From assembly GCA_049347715.1 (NCBI GenBank), contig CP186339.1:2790001-2854000 (forward strand): a DNA stretch of 64,000 nt, read 5' to 3'. Origin of the DNA: Thalassotalea_B piscium_A. Its GTDB lineage: Bacteria > Pseudomonadota > Gammaproteobacteria > Enterobacterales > Alteromonadaceae. The position numbers and the translations under genes were made by a program. The notes under the pieces were generated by a model. The model ran no database searches and was not told the origin of the DNA. It saw only the letters and a program-made list of their open reading frames with translations. This document shows, piece by piece, positions 50,325 to 59,907 of the stretch. Numbering within the stretch: the stretch's first letter is position 1; each line of letters begins with the position of its first letter.

Positions 50325-51206
50325 ATGAGCAAGTTGTATTCAACTATTGGATTAATTGGCAAACCTAACCATCAAGGGGCCAATGCAACCATTACTGCAT
50401 TGTATCAGTTTCTAACTGAACATAACTATAACGTAATTATCGAAGATACGGTAGCAAGCTCACTTCAACTACCTGATATGGTTGTACATAACTTAACAAA
50501 TATTGGTGAATTAGCTGATCTAGCCATTGTTGTTGGTGGTGATGGCTATATGCTGGGAGCCGCTAGAGTTTTATCATGCTATAACATTGGTGTTATTGGC
50601 GTTAATAGAGGCAACTTAGGCTTTTTAACCGATTTATCACCTAATGATTTAATACCACCTCTTGAAAAAATACTCCTGGGTGAATCGAAATCGGAGCAAC
50701 GTTTTATTATTGAAGCGGAAGTTTATCGCCATGGTAAATTAAAAAGCAGTAATAGTGCGGTAAATGAAGCGGTATTGCATGCTGGTAAAGTGGCTAGCAT
50801 GATAGAATTTGAAGTATACATAGATAACAGCTTCATGTTTAGTCAACGCTCTGATGGATTAATTATCTCAACACCCACAGGTTCAACTGCATACTCTATG
50901 TCTGCTGGTGGTCCCATTTTAACACCAAATTTAAATGCATTGTCTTTGGTACCTATGTTTCCCCATACATTAACCAGTCGACCTATAGTGGTTGATGGTA
51001 ATAGTGAAATCAAACTGGTATTAGCTAATGAAAATTACGAAAACTTGCAAGTGAGTTGTGATGGACATGTTATTTTGGCCGTATTGCCTGGGGATGAAGT
51101 TATCATCAGAAAAAGTGAAAATACCTTACGACTTATTCACCCTCTTGATCACAACTACTTCAATGTTTTACGTAATAAACTCGGTTGGGGTAATAAACTT
51201 TATTAG
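50325..51206 (+). CDS. nadK: NAD kinase
   Basis: The 293-residue enzyme has the NAD kinase motifs IGLIGKPNHQGAN, LAIVVGGDGYMLGAARVL (the GGDG loop), GVNRGNLGFLTDL, SDGLIISTPTGSTAYSMSAGGPI and LTSRPIVVDGNSEIKLVL. It phosphorylates NAD to NADP. The ATG at 50325 gives MSKLYSTIGLIG; the TTG two codons earlier is less likely. Followed by recN after 185 bp. Confidence 0.96.
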   Translation: MSKLYSTIGLIGKPNHQGANATITALYQFLTEHNYNVIIEDTVASSLQLPDMVVHNLTNIGELADLAIVVGGDGYMLGAARVLSCYNIGVIGVNRGNLGFLTDLSPNDLIPPLEKILLGESKSEQRFIIEAEVYRHGKLKSSNSAVNEAVLHAGKVASMIEFEVYIDNSFMFSQRSDGLIISTPTGSTAYSMSAGGPILTPNLNALSLVPMFPHTLTSRPIVVDGNSEIKLVLANENYENLQVSCDGHVILAVLPGDEVIIRKSENTLRLIHPLDHNYFNVLRNKLGWGNKLY

Positions 51207-51348
51207 ACAGAACATGTGAAAGGCATTTTTTCGTTAATTATAAAAATTGATAACCTAATAAAATCGTTAATAATTTCTTTTATTAGAAACTAAAGGGTTA
51301 TTAATTTCCACATAAAACACAATTTAGCTATTGCAAAAACACAAAACA

Positions 51349-51380
51349 CTGTATAAATTAACACCTATCGTTATATACAG
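51349..51380. promoter_or_regulatory. Two abutting LexA boxes upstream of recN
   Basis: CTGTATAAATTAACAC (51349-51364) and CTATCGTTATATACAG (51365-51380) each match the SOS consensus CTGT-N8-ACAG with one mismatch, in opposite half-sites. They are immediately adjacent and end 11 bp before the recN start. E. coli recN also has multiple LexA sites. Confidence 0.75.
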
Positions 51381-51391
51381 TGTTTTATCTT

Positions 51392-53056
51392 ATGCTTCTA
51401 CAACTTAATATTCAAAACTTCGCTATTGTTCGCTCTCTAGATATAGATTGGCATCAAGGCATGACGACAATCACAGGTGAAACCGGTGCAGGTAAATCAA
51501 TTGCTATTGATGCATTAGGTTTATGTTTAGGTGACAGAGCAGTAACTAATGTTGTTAGGCCAAATACTAAGAAAGCTGAATTAGCAGCCACCTTTGATGT
51601 TAGTAAGAATAAAAAAGCGCTTAAATGGCTCACACAGCACGACCTACTACTAGATAACGAATGTATCCTACGACGAGTAATCTCAGCTGAGGGACGTTCT
51701 AAGGCTTATATAAATGGAAGCCAAGTTCCTTTAGCCCAACTAAAAGAACTTGGAGAGCTACTGATTAATATTCATGGTCAACATGACCATCAATTAATTA
51801 CAAAATCCCTTGAACAACGAAATATTCTTGATCAATATGCAAGTCACGAAGACTTACTTGAAAATGTTAAGCATTATTATAATAAACACAAAGAGCTGAC
51901 TAAAGAATATAACTTGTTGCTTGAAAACAAAATTCAACGAGAAGCAAAACAGCAATTACTTCAATATCAAGTTAATGAATTAAATGAATTTTCAGTACAA
52001 CAAGGTGAATTTGAAAGCCTAGAACTTGAATATAAAAAGCAAAGTAATGGTCAACATATTCTTAACGAAACCCTTCAAACATTACAAACACTTAGTGACG
52101 ACGAACAATTTAATGTGGTTGATAAGTTACGCAGAGTAGCTGAACAACTTACAGAGTTAAGTTTCTTAGATAAAACCTTAACCCCCCTCGTTGAACAAAT
52201 GAGCACAGCATTAATTCAAGTTGAAGATGCCGCAAGTGAGTTAACTCACTATTACGAAAGATTAGAGTTAGATCCGCAAAATTATCAAATAATTGAAGAA
52301 CGCTATTCACAAATTATACAACTTGCGAAAAAACACCAAGTTTCACCTGAAAATTTATATGAACTTCATCAACAACTGAATATTGAATTACAGAAAATCA
52401 GCATGGATGAAACAAGATTAACCTTTGTTGCTGATGAAATAGAACAAGCTAAAGTTGCCTACCAACTTGCCGCTGAGCAGCTGTCAAATTCAAGAATAAA
52501 ATCAGCAAATAAATTAAGTAAGTTAATCAGTGCAAGCATGAATGAATTAAATATGCCTCATGGTAGGTTTGCTATCAACGTAAATCCTGACACTACAGAT
52601 AAAATTAATGTTTCAGGCGTAGATAACGTTGAGTTTCTTGTGAGTTTAAATCCAGGACAAGCACTTGAAGCCATGAATAAAGTGGCTTCAGGGGGCGAAC
52701 TTTCAAGAATTAGTTTAGCAATGCAAGTTATTTTATCTGCAAAAGTCATCACTCCAACATTGATTTTTGATGAAGTTGATGTCGGAATTAGTGGCCCTAC
52801 TGCCGCAATGGTTGGTAAAAAACTTCAACAACTGGCAAAAAGCACCCAAGTGATTTGTGTGACCCATTTGCCTCAGGTTGCCAGCAAAGGTCGACAACAA
52901 TTATTTGTAGCTAAATTAACTGATGGTGAACACACAGAAACTACAGTAACGGAACTTAGTCAACAAGGAAGAGTCCAAGAAATTGCTCGCTTGTTAGCGG
53001 GAGACAAAATTACAGATAATAGCTTAGCAAATGCCCAAGAATTACTAGCTGGTTAA
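51392..53056 (+). CDS. recN: DNA repair protein RecN
   Basis: The 554-residue SMC-like ATPase has the Walker A TGETGAGKSIAIDALGL near its N-terminus, the Q-loop region LINIHGQHDHQLITK, two long coiled coils with a middle region, and at the C-terminus the signature ASGGELSRISLAMQVI and Walker B PTLIFDEVDVGISGPTA. It acts in recombinational repair of double-strand breaks. The ATG at 51392 (MLLQLNIQNFAIV) is the natural start. SOS control is indicated by twin LexA boxes. Confidence 0.97.
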   Translation: MLLQLNIQNFAIVRSLDIDWHQGMTTITGETGAGKSIAIDALGLCLGDRAVTNVVRPNTKKAELAATFDVSKNKKALKWLTQHDLLLDNECILRRVISAEGRSKAYINGSQVPLAQLKELGELLINIHGQHDHQLITKSLEQRNILDQYASHEDLLENVKHYYNKHKELTKEYNLLLENKIQREAKQQLLQYQVNELNEFSVQQGEFESLELEYKKQSNGQHILNETLQTLQTLSDDEQFNVVDKLRRVAEQLTELSFLDKTLTPLVEQMSTALIQVEDAASELTHYYERLELDPQNYQIIEERYSQIIQLAKKHQVSPENLYELHQQLNIELQKISMDETRLTFVADEIEQAKVAYQLAAEQLSNSRIKSANKLSKLISASMNELNMPHGRFAINVNPDTTDKINVSGVDNVEFLVSLNPGQALEAMNKVASGGELSRISLAMQVILSAKVITPTLIFDEVDVGISGPTAAMVGKKLQQLAKSTQVICVTHLPQVASKGRQQLFVAKLTDGEHTETTVTELSQQGRVQEIARLLAGDKITDNSLANAQELLAG

Positions 53057-53150
53057 AATAAATTACCATGAAATAGTAAAATTTCTTTGTAACTCTATCT
53101 TTGCTTAGTTATCATTCCACTTCATTATTTAAAGGGTGCCTATAAGTATC

Positions 53151-53498
53151 ATGTTATTTAGAATTTTTGCTGTTGTTTTATGTTTATCAATTAGTGCTTG
53201 TTCAAGCTGGGTTTATCGTATAGATATTCCTCAAGGTAACTACCTCGAACAAAAAAATATTGATAAGCTCCAAATAGAAATGACTAAAGAGCAAGTTAAG
53301 TATGTACTTGGTAGTCCTGTTGTTGCAGATAGCTTTAACCCTGATGTTTGGCATTATGTGTATCGCTTTAAATCAGGCCGTAGTACAGAATTTGATTCAA
53401 ATAAAAAGTTTGTCGTAACTTTTAAAGATAATAAGTTAATCTCAGCTGAAGGTGATTTTGAACTTCCTGAAAGCTTTAATACGCCAATGGTTAATTAA
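53151..53498 (+). CDS. bamE: Outer membrane protein assembly factor BamE
   Basis: The 115-residue lipoprotein has a signal ending in LSISACSS (lipobox Cys). A compact BamE domain follows: VYRIDIPQGNYLEQKNIDKL, MTKEQVKYVLGSPVVADSFNPDVWHYVYRF, and VVTFKDNKLISAEG. It belongs to the BAM complex for barrel protein insertion. The ATG at 53151 is chosen over a GTG five codons upstream. It follows recN, as in E. coli. Confidence 0.96.
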   Translation: MLFRIFAVVLCLSISACSSWVYRIDIPQGNYLEQKNIDKLQIEMTKEQVKYVLGSPVVADSFNPDVWHYVYRFKSGRSTEFDSNKKFVVTFKDNKLISAEGDFELPESFNTPMVN

Positions 53499-53540
53499 TC
53501 ATTGAGTTAGTTAAGAAGATAACGATAAATATCACCAATG

Positions 53541-53569
53541 AAAAAGCCAGCTAAATGCTGGCTTTTTAT
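53541..53569. terminator. Bidirectional terminator between bamE and DUF885 gene
   Basis: AAAAAGCCAGC (53541-53551) pairs with GCTGGCTTTTT (53557-53567). A/T runs on both sides suit termination of both convergent genes. Confidence 0.92.
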
Positions 53570-53592
53570 TTGTCTGCTAATAACTTTAGCAA

Positions 53593-55461
53593 TTAAATCG
53601 ATTTTTCACTGGCAATCCAGTCATTTACACGTCGTTCTAGTATTGATAATGGCATAGCTCCGCCACCAAGCACTGTGTCATGAAATCCTCTGATATCAAA
53701 CTTATCTCCCAATGCTTTCTCTGCAGTGGCCCTTAACTCCATAATTTTTAACATACCAATTTTATAGGAAGTCGCTTGACCAGGCAGTACTAAATAACGT
53801 CTTACTTCAGAGATTATCGCTTCTTCAGCAATAGGTGTTTTCTCTTTAAAATATGCGATTGCTTGCTCTTCATTCCAACCTTTAGCATGTAATCCAGTAT
53901 CTACAACTAAACGAACAGCACGCCACATTTCATTAACTAAACGACCAAAATCAGAAAAGTCATTTTTATAACCTCCCATTTCTTTTGCTAAAAGTTCAGC
54001 ATATAACCCCCAACCTTCACTGTAAGCGGTAAAGTTAGCTTGAGTTCTAAAAGTAGGGATAGATGTTAATTCTTGAGCAATAGAAATTTGCATGTGATGA
54101 CCCGGAAGCCCCTCATGGTAAGCAACACCTTCCATTTCATTTTTTGGCATAGCGGTCATATCGGATAAATGCGCATAATACACACCAGGACGCTTACCGT
54201 CAGGTGTACCAGGAAAGTAATGCTGAGCAGCACCATCTTGTTCTCTAAATGCTTCAACCCGTTTAACGACTAAGTCTGCTTTTGGTAATATCCCAAAAAA
54301 TTGCGGTAAGTGTTGTTTGATAACTTCAAGATAAGCTTCCGTTTCTGAAATATAAGCTTGTCTACCTTCGTCTGTATTACTAAAGAAAAATTGATCATCG
54401 GTTTTAATAAATTTAAAAAATTCTTGTAAGTTACCTTCAAACCCAACTTTATCTTTTATTTTTAGCATCTCGTTCGTAATACGAGCAACTTCAGTTAAAC
54501 CTAGTTGATGAATGTCATCTGCGGTTAAATCCGTTGTTGTTGAGGCTTTTAATTTATGATTATAAAAATTAATACCATTAGGTTGAGCACCCACACCTTG
54601 TGCTATCTCATCAGTGTTAGCTATATCGCTTTCAAACCAAGCTGCTAATGCCTGATAACTTGGTCGAAAAGAAGAAAGTAAAGCATTTTTAGCACCGTTG
54701 ATTAATTCGTCCGCTTTAGCTTTATCGATTTTATTATTCTCAACTAATGCCGCAACTTTTCTTTTGACATCTGCCCAAATAGGAGAATCTTCGCCACTTT
54801 CAGTAAAAGGTGCTCCCATAATTAAATTATTTGCTTCAGTGATCACCCCTTGATAAGCAAATCTCGGTGGACGAACTCCTTGTTTAGCATTTTCTTGAGC
54901 ACGAAAAAGTAATTGATCAATAGCTTTAGCTGCACCAACAATACGTTTATTATATGCAGTCATATCACTTTCATCGTCAACCTTATGAAAATTAATTAAA
55001 AATTGAGCTACGAATGATTGAATTCCATTAAACTGAGTAAATATATACTCATTCGATTTAAATTGTTGTCCAGCTTCGGCTTCTTCATATTGCTGCTTCC
55101 AAATATCATAAGATATTTTTCCTTCGTCCGTTAACTTATCATAGTTAAATGTATTGGTGAGTTCTTCAACGCTTTGTTTTAACCAATTCAGCTGCTTCAA
55201 CTCGCCTTCTTCGCTCATATCACCTAATTGGTCATACTTATCTTTACGGCCCAAAAACGTTAACATCACTGGATTCATCTGCAATTGTTCTTCATATTTT
55301 ATTGCAAACCACTCATTTAGACGTTCAGTTTCAGATTGCTGCGTTTGTTCAACAGCCGTTGGTGTCACCGTGGAAGGGTTTTGTTTTTGTTCTGTTGATG
55401 TTGAATCAGGTTGGCATGCTGTTAACAGTGATGCCGCGAGAAATGTCATTACCAATTTCAT
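53593..55461 (-). CDS. DUF885 family lipoprotein (putative zinc metallopeptidase)
   Basis: The 622-residue protein has a lipoprotein signal with lipobox LLTAC. The DUF885 domain fills the rest, with the gluzincin-like motif MEGVAYHEGLPGHHMQ (HEGLPGH instead of HExxH) and FTAYSEGWGLYAELLAKEMG, plus a C-terminal VRRYLVLPGQATSYKIG. Family members are probable periplasmic carboxypeptidases or dipeptidases of unproven substrate. Monocistronic, with miaE upstream on the same strand 86 bp away. Confidence 0.9.
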   Translation of the reverse strand: MKLVMTFLAASLLTACQPDSTSTEQKQNPSTVTPTAVEQTQQSETERLNEWFAIKYEEQLQMNPVMLTFLGRKDKYDQLGDMSEEGELKQLNWLKQSVEELTNTFNYDKLTDEGKISYDIWKQQYEEAEAGQQFKSNEYIFTQFNGIQSFVAQFLINFHKVDDESDMTAYNKRIVGAAKAIDQLLFRAQENAKQGVRPPRFAYQGVITEANNLIMGAPFTESGEDSPIWADVKRKVAALVENNKIDKAKADELINGAKNALLSSFRPSYQALAAWFESDIANTDEIAQGVGAQPNGINFYNHKLKASTTTDLTADDIHQLGLTEVARITNEMLKIKDKVGFEGNLQEFFKFIKTDDQFFFSNTDEGRQAYISETEAYLEVIKQHLPQFFGILPKADLVVKRVEAFREQDGAAQHYFPGTPDGKRPGVYYAHLSDMTAMPKNEMEGVAYHEGLPGHHMQISIAQELTSIPTFRTQANFTAYSEGWGLYAELLAKEMGGYKNDFSDFGRLVNEMWRAVRLVVDTGLHAKGWNEEQAIAYFKEKTPIAEEAIISEVRRYLVLPGQATSYKIGMLKIMELRATAEKALGDKFDIRGFHDTVLGGGAMPLSILERRVNDWIASEKSI

Positions 55462-55547
55462 GATTGCTTCCCTTATTTTTATTGTTTTGAATGAGCCATT
55501 AGATCTTTATTTAAGAATAAGATAATAGACATAATCAAAAAAAATAG

Positions 55548-56309
55548 CTAGAAAGCAGGCAAACCGCTGTGAAACTTAAAGTCTGTATCTGGTGAACGAA
55601 TAAGCTCAGCTTCAATTTGTCCAAAAAATTGCACTCTTTCAGAAATATCTTTTGTTGAAATTTCCTGTGCTAGCGTTAGATAATCTTGATAATGCCGAGC
55701 CTCACTGCGAAGCAAAGAAACATAGAAATCGCCAAGTCGTTTATCAACATATGGAGCAAGCTTAGCAAAACGCTCACACGAACGAGCCTCAATATATGCA
55801 CCAACGATTAATTTATCGATCAATGCATCTGGTTCAAATGTTTTTACTTGGCGAAGCATGCCTTTAGCATAACGACAAGGCGTAATACTTTTATACTCAA
55901 CACCATACTCATCCATAATTTCGAGTACTTGGTAAAAGTGGTGTAGCTCTTCTTTAATCAGCATTACCATTTTATCAATTAAGTCTTGTCCATAGTTTGA
56001 ATCTGAACGCGGGATAACTGATTTAGTGAGATTATTTTTACTTAGCAATTCTCGCCAATCACCTTCCCTTTTATAAATTAACGTTTCAAAAGGCTTTAAC
56101 CAGTCGAGTAAGGCATTGCTACTTTCTTTATCCACTGCATATTTACGAATTAAAAACATGGCTGATTGTGCTGCTTTTAATTCACAAATTAAGTGATCAA
56201 TTAATATTACCGGTAAGTTTTCAACTTTTGTCGCTTCTGCAATCCATGCATCAGGTGTTTCGCATTGTAAAAAAGATAATATTGGGGCTAATAATTTTGC
56301 AGTCGACAT
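55548..56309 (-). CDS. miaE: tRNA-(ms2io6A)-hydroxylase
   Basis: The 253-residue ferritin-like di-iron enzyme matches MiaE. It has carboxylate/His ligands in LICELKAAQSAMFL, LIKEELHHFYQVLEIMDEYG, AYIEARSCERFAKLA and LLRSEARHYQDYL. It hydroxylates the isopentenyl group of ms2i6A37 in tRNA, an oxygen-dependent modification. Complete length and all four metal-ligand helices are present. A miaA or miaB gene is not nearby. Confidence 0.94.
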   Translation of the reverse strand: MSTAKLLAPILSFLQCETPDAWIAEATKVENLPVILIDHLICELKAAQSAMFLIRKYAVDKESSNALLDWLKPFETLIYKREGDWRELLSKNNLTKSVIPRSDSNYGQDLIDKMVMLIKEELHHFYQVLEIMDEYGVEYKSITPCRYAKGMLRQVKTFEPDALIDKLIVGAYIEARSCERFAKLAPYVDKRLGDFYVSLLRSEARHYQDYLTLAQEISTKDISERVQFFGQIEAELIRSPDTDFKFHSGLPAF

Positions 56310-56626
56310 TTCAAAAAATTCTTCGTCATAAAACCTAAGTTGTGATTGATTTTAACATATTAATATCAAGAATTACGTGACTATTTACCTTAGTACGAGA
56401 ATCCTAGTAACCATTTAGACATCACACATAATCCTTCTCACTTGTATAGCTAATGCAAAACCAGCATTTTCATGGATAATCTAGTTCAACAAGTATCAAA
56501 ACCGTCAAAAAAGACACTTGCCATAATTTAGCCATAATTGTTCATTAAATTGCCTCATTTTTACCGCAATAAACACTTTATTTATTGTTTAAATAACCGA
56601 TATTACAAAAGTATTGGAGAACACAA
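56310..56626. other. Intergenic region between miaE and the sortase target gene
   Basis: This is 317 bp holding the divergent promoters of miaE and the sortase operon. No clear operator, RNA or small ORF was recognised. The only firm element is the GGAG at 56614-56617 upstream of the GTG start. Confidence 0.4.
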
Positions 56627-58843
56627 GTGTTTAACTCTTATAAAAAAATACAATTCACTGACTATCAAGATTCATATTTTTATCAACAAAAACGTAAAAA
56701 ACAACGAAGAAAATGGTTAAACATCACCTTAGTGCTTACTTTTATTCTTGTGCTTGGCGTTTTTATCGTGCCAAAAGCACAAAGTAAAAATATAGATCAC
56801 CAGCTTACTAATGAAACAAGCATCTCGACTGAGCATTCATTAATTCAAGGACCTCAATTATTATTTAACCATCCGGATCATGCTAATCGCATCGCTTTTC
56901 CTCTTGATATTAAAGCCAATATTGAAATTAATGGTTTAATGGCCTATGCAGAAATTACGCAAGTATTCATTAATCCTTATGAGATTGAGCTTGAGGGAAA
57001 ATACCAATTTCCATTACCTGAAAGTGCCGCTATTAAACATTTAAAGGTAAAAGTAGGTAATAAAGAAATTATTGGACAAATAATGGAAAAGCATACAGCG
57101 AAAGCTGTGTACAACAGAGCCAAACGTCAAGGTAAAAAAGCGAGTTTAGTACAGCAACAACGTGCAAATTTATTTACCAATAATATTGCTAACATTCCCG
57201 CTAAATCTACTGTTGTTGTAACTCTATCCTTTATCATGCCGGTTAGCTTTTTTAACGATAAGTTAAATATTAATTTACCTCTTGCCATGACCCCTCGTTA
57301 CCGACCTTTTTTATATCAAAACTCGCCTGCCGAGGTAACAATGTCCACTGCAACTTCCAAAAGAAATATGTCTGAATTAGCTAGTTTTTCGTTAAGTAAC
57401 GATTCTTTCAATCACCTTAGTCTAAATTTGAATCACCCAACGGATAAAGTTATAGCTAAAAGCCAAGCATCTATTAACATCAAACTTGATGGGGGCGTAC
57501 CTATTTCATCTATTACCAGTGCAAGTCATGAAATTAATACTCAGGCACTCGATAGTGAGCAATCCAAATATTTAATTACTTTAACTAAAGTACAAACCCA
57601 AACAAATCGAAACTTTAATTTAACTTGGCAACTCGAATCCAGCCAACAACCACAGGTGAGTAGCTTCACTGAGCAAATCGATGATGATTACTATACTTTA
57701 CTTACATTTTTTCCTCCAAGCGCTGAACAAACAACTGTATTTGCAAGAGATATAATTTTTATTATCGATACTTCCGGCTCTATGCAAGGAGGTTCTATGG
57801 CGCAAGCAAAATATGGATTAGAACATGCTATTTCGCTGCTAAATAATCAAGACAGTTTCAACATTATCGCGTTTGATGATGCCACTAATGTACTTTTTCA
57901 TAACACTCAGATGGTCACTGAGACTAGCATCAACAAAGCACATGACTTTATCAATAACTTACAGGCTGATGGTGGAACTGAGATGTATCGTCCATTAAGC
58001 CAAGCATTAGTAATGGCAAGAAATAGTGCGCAAACAACAAAAGCGATTCGCCAAGTGGTATTTATCACCGACGGGGCAGTAGCCAATGAATTTGAATTAA
58101 TGACACTACTCAATAGTGCTCAGAGCAATTTTCGACTGTTTACTGTTGGTATAGGCGCAGCACCTAATGGATATTTTATGAAAAAAGCGGCACAGTTTGG
58201 CCGTGGTAGTTACGTTTTTATTCAAAATACTAATGACGTTCAAAAAAGTATCTCCGCATTAATGACTAAAATTAGCCAACCTGCGATTAGTAATATTCAA
58301 CTTATGTTTGATAATCAAGTTCAACAACAGGTTGATGTTTATCCAAAAAAATTAACTGACTTATACCTTGGCGAGCCAATGCAAGTGGCAGTTAAATCGA
58401 AACTTCCGATCACTAGCGTTCAACTGACAGGCGATACAGCAACCCAACCTTGGTATAAACAACTTGTACTTGATGAAAGTCAACCATCTAAAGGGATCTC
58501 TACTGTTTGGGCTCGCCATAAAATTGAAGATTTATTAGATGGTTTAGTGATGGGAGCAGACAAGTCACAAGTTAAACAACAAGTTATTAGTACGTCAATC
58601 AGCCATCAAATCATTTCCCCATACACCAGTTTTATCGCAGTGGAAAAACAACCTGACCTGTCGACTTTAACCGCCGCACAAAAAACTAAAACAACACAGT
58701 TAGATTCAGCTGCCCTAGCCAAAAATCAGGAAAACTTGTCAGTGGCAATGCCAAAAACCGCATTAGGCTGGAAGCAACAATTTTTATTCGGTCTTTTATT
58801 ACTCCTGCTCGCCCCTCTAACTTTTTGCTTTCGGTCTAAATAA
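56627..58843 (+). CDS. Marine proteobacterial sortase target protein (VIT and vWFA domains)
   Basis: The 738-residue surface protein has a basic cytoplasmic head and TM segment (WLNITLVLTFILVLGVFIV, about 36-55). A VIT domain follows (about 75-215; GLMAYAEITQVFINPYEIELEG, HTAKAVYNRAKRQGK). A vWFA domain has the MIDAS motif DTSGSMQGG near residue 381 and FITDGAVANEFE. The C-terminal sorting signal is MPKTALG (708-714), then a hydrophobic helix and basic end. It starts at GTG with GGAG upstream. The cognate class GN sortase gene follows after 1 nt. Confidence 0.93.
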   Translation: MFNSYKKIQFTDYQDSYFYQQKRKKQRRKWLNITLVLTFILVLGVFIVPKAQSKNIDHQLTNETSISTEHSLIQGPQLLFNHPDHANRIAFPLDIKANIEINGLMAYAEITQVFINPYEIELEGKYQFPLPESAAIKHLKVKVGNKEIIGQIMEKHTAKAVYNRAKRQGKKASLVQQQRANLFTNNIANIPAKSTVVVTLSFIMPVSFFNDKLNINLPLAMTPRYRPFLYQNSPAEVTMSTATSKRNMSELASFSLSNDSFNHLSLNLNHPTDKVIAKSQASINIKLDGGVPISSITSASHEINTQALDSEQSKYLITLTKVQTQTNRNFNLTWQLESSQQPQVSSFTEQIDDDYYTLLTFFPPSAEQTTVFARDIIFIIDTSGSMQGGSMAQAKYGLEHAISLLNNQDSFNIIAFDDATNVLFHNTQMVTETSINKAHDFINNLQADGGTEMYRPLSQALVMARNSAQTTKAIRQVVFITDGAVANEFELMTLLNSAQSNFRLFTVGIGAAPNGYFMKKAAQFGRGSYVFIQNTNDVQKSISALMTKISQPAISNIQLMFDNQVQQQVDVYPKKLTDLYLGEPMQVAVKSKLPITSVQLTGDTATQPWYKQLVLDESQPSKGISTVWARHKIEDLLDGLVMGADKSQVKQQVISTSISHQIISPYTSFIAVEKQPDLSTLTAAQKTKTTQLDSAALAKNQENLSVAMPKTALGWKQQFLFGLLLLLLAPLTFCFRSK

Positions 58844-58844
58844 C

Positions 58845-59432
58845 ATGTCTGGTTTTATTTTTAAGATGTTATTCGTTGTGGGTAGCCTATTGTGCATTCA
58901 TGCCAGTTGGTTACCCGCCAAAGCATGGTTATCTCAAGAGTTGATTCACCACAGTTGGCAACAGTCAATGGATCAACAACAAAAGCAAACATCAGATAAG
59001 AGCGGTAAACGTGTTGTTATAAAACCTTGGCCATGGGCTGACACTTTCCCTATTGCCGCTTTATCATTTAAGCGTTTACAAAAAGATATAGTCGTACTCA
59101 ATGGCGGCGACCCTACTACTTTAGCTTTTTCTGCAGGTGCAGTAGCACCATTTAATCAAACAAATAGCAATAAACCTTTTGTAGTTGCAGGACATCGTGA
59201 CAGCCATTTTGATTTTCTTGAGGATATATTAATGAAAGATGTAATTTCGATGACAGACCAAAATGGCGATAGTCAATTATATCAAGTTGAAGCGATTGAT
59301 ATTGTTGATGCTTCTTCAGGGCAATTACCCCTTTTAGCTGATGATAATAGTTTAGTATTAATCACTTGCTACCCTTTTGATAGCATAGAAAACACGAATG
59401 AACGTTATGTGATTACTGCCAGACTTTTGTAA
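58845..59432 (+). CDS. Class GN sortase
   Basis: The 195-residue membrane-anchored transpeptidase has an N-terminal TM helix (FKMLFVVGSLLCIHASWLP). The sortase catalytic set is His117 (VVAGHRDSHFDFLE), Cys175 (LVLITCYPFD) and Arg187 (NERYVITARLL). It is dedicated to the adjacent VIT/vWA protein, cutting its LPxTG-like MPKTA tag. It starts 1 nt after its target gene. The nucleophile to which the target is attached in a Gram-negative cell is not known. Confidence 0.95.
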   Translation: MSGFIFKMLFVVGSLLCIHASWLPAKAWLSQELIHHSWQQSMDQQQKQTSDKSGKRVVIKPWPWADTFPIAALSFKRLQKDIVVLNGGDPTTLAFSAGAVAPFNQTNSNKPFVVAGHRDSHFDFLEDILMKDVISMTDQNGDSQLYQVEAIDIVDASSGQLPLLADDNSLVLITCYPFDSIENTNERYVITARLL

Positions 59433-59907
59433 ATAAGTCAGAAAACAATTAATACATACGCTAACCCATAAAGATTTGAGCATCATTGAAATAAAAGAGC
59501 GATTTGCTCTCATCTAAGGTCTTTTAGTGTCAATGTTAATTTATCGCTCCCTATACCTATAGTTATGATATTTAAACAAGGTTTAGCATTAAAATGTTCA
59601 AGTGATAAAGTAAAATTCAATGTGAGAATACAAATCATTATTAGTTACTTTTTGAAATAATTTTAGACGTTTAGATTTTAATAACAAATGCCAATAAGTA
59701 TTGGGTGAAATTTAATCAACATTATCCCTATATTATTGTTCAATAAGAATAAAGCTTCAAGTGACTATTGACAAATAATATACAAACCTCTAAATTACGC
59801 CTTGTAGAAAATTGACCTTTTCATCATATTGTTTTGTGCAGAACGTGCCCGCAATATCCATTCACCTGACTCATTTTGATCCCTTACTTTTGGATTTTCA
59901 TAGAAAG
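59433..59907. other. Intergenic region before the GGDEF-EAL gene
   Basis: This is 475 bp of AT-rich sequence. A short AGAGC-N5-GCTCT hairpin (59496-59510) may end the sortase operon but has no T-run. Nothing else was recognised; the promoter of the signalling gene presumably lies near its 3' end. Confidence 0.4.

Noticed and set aside
59812..59907. TTG start giving 32 extra residues before the GGDEF-EAL protein
   Set aside because: The extension does not look like part of the sensor, and the ATG at 59908 places a basic residue run directly before the first membrane helix.
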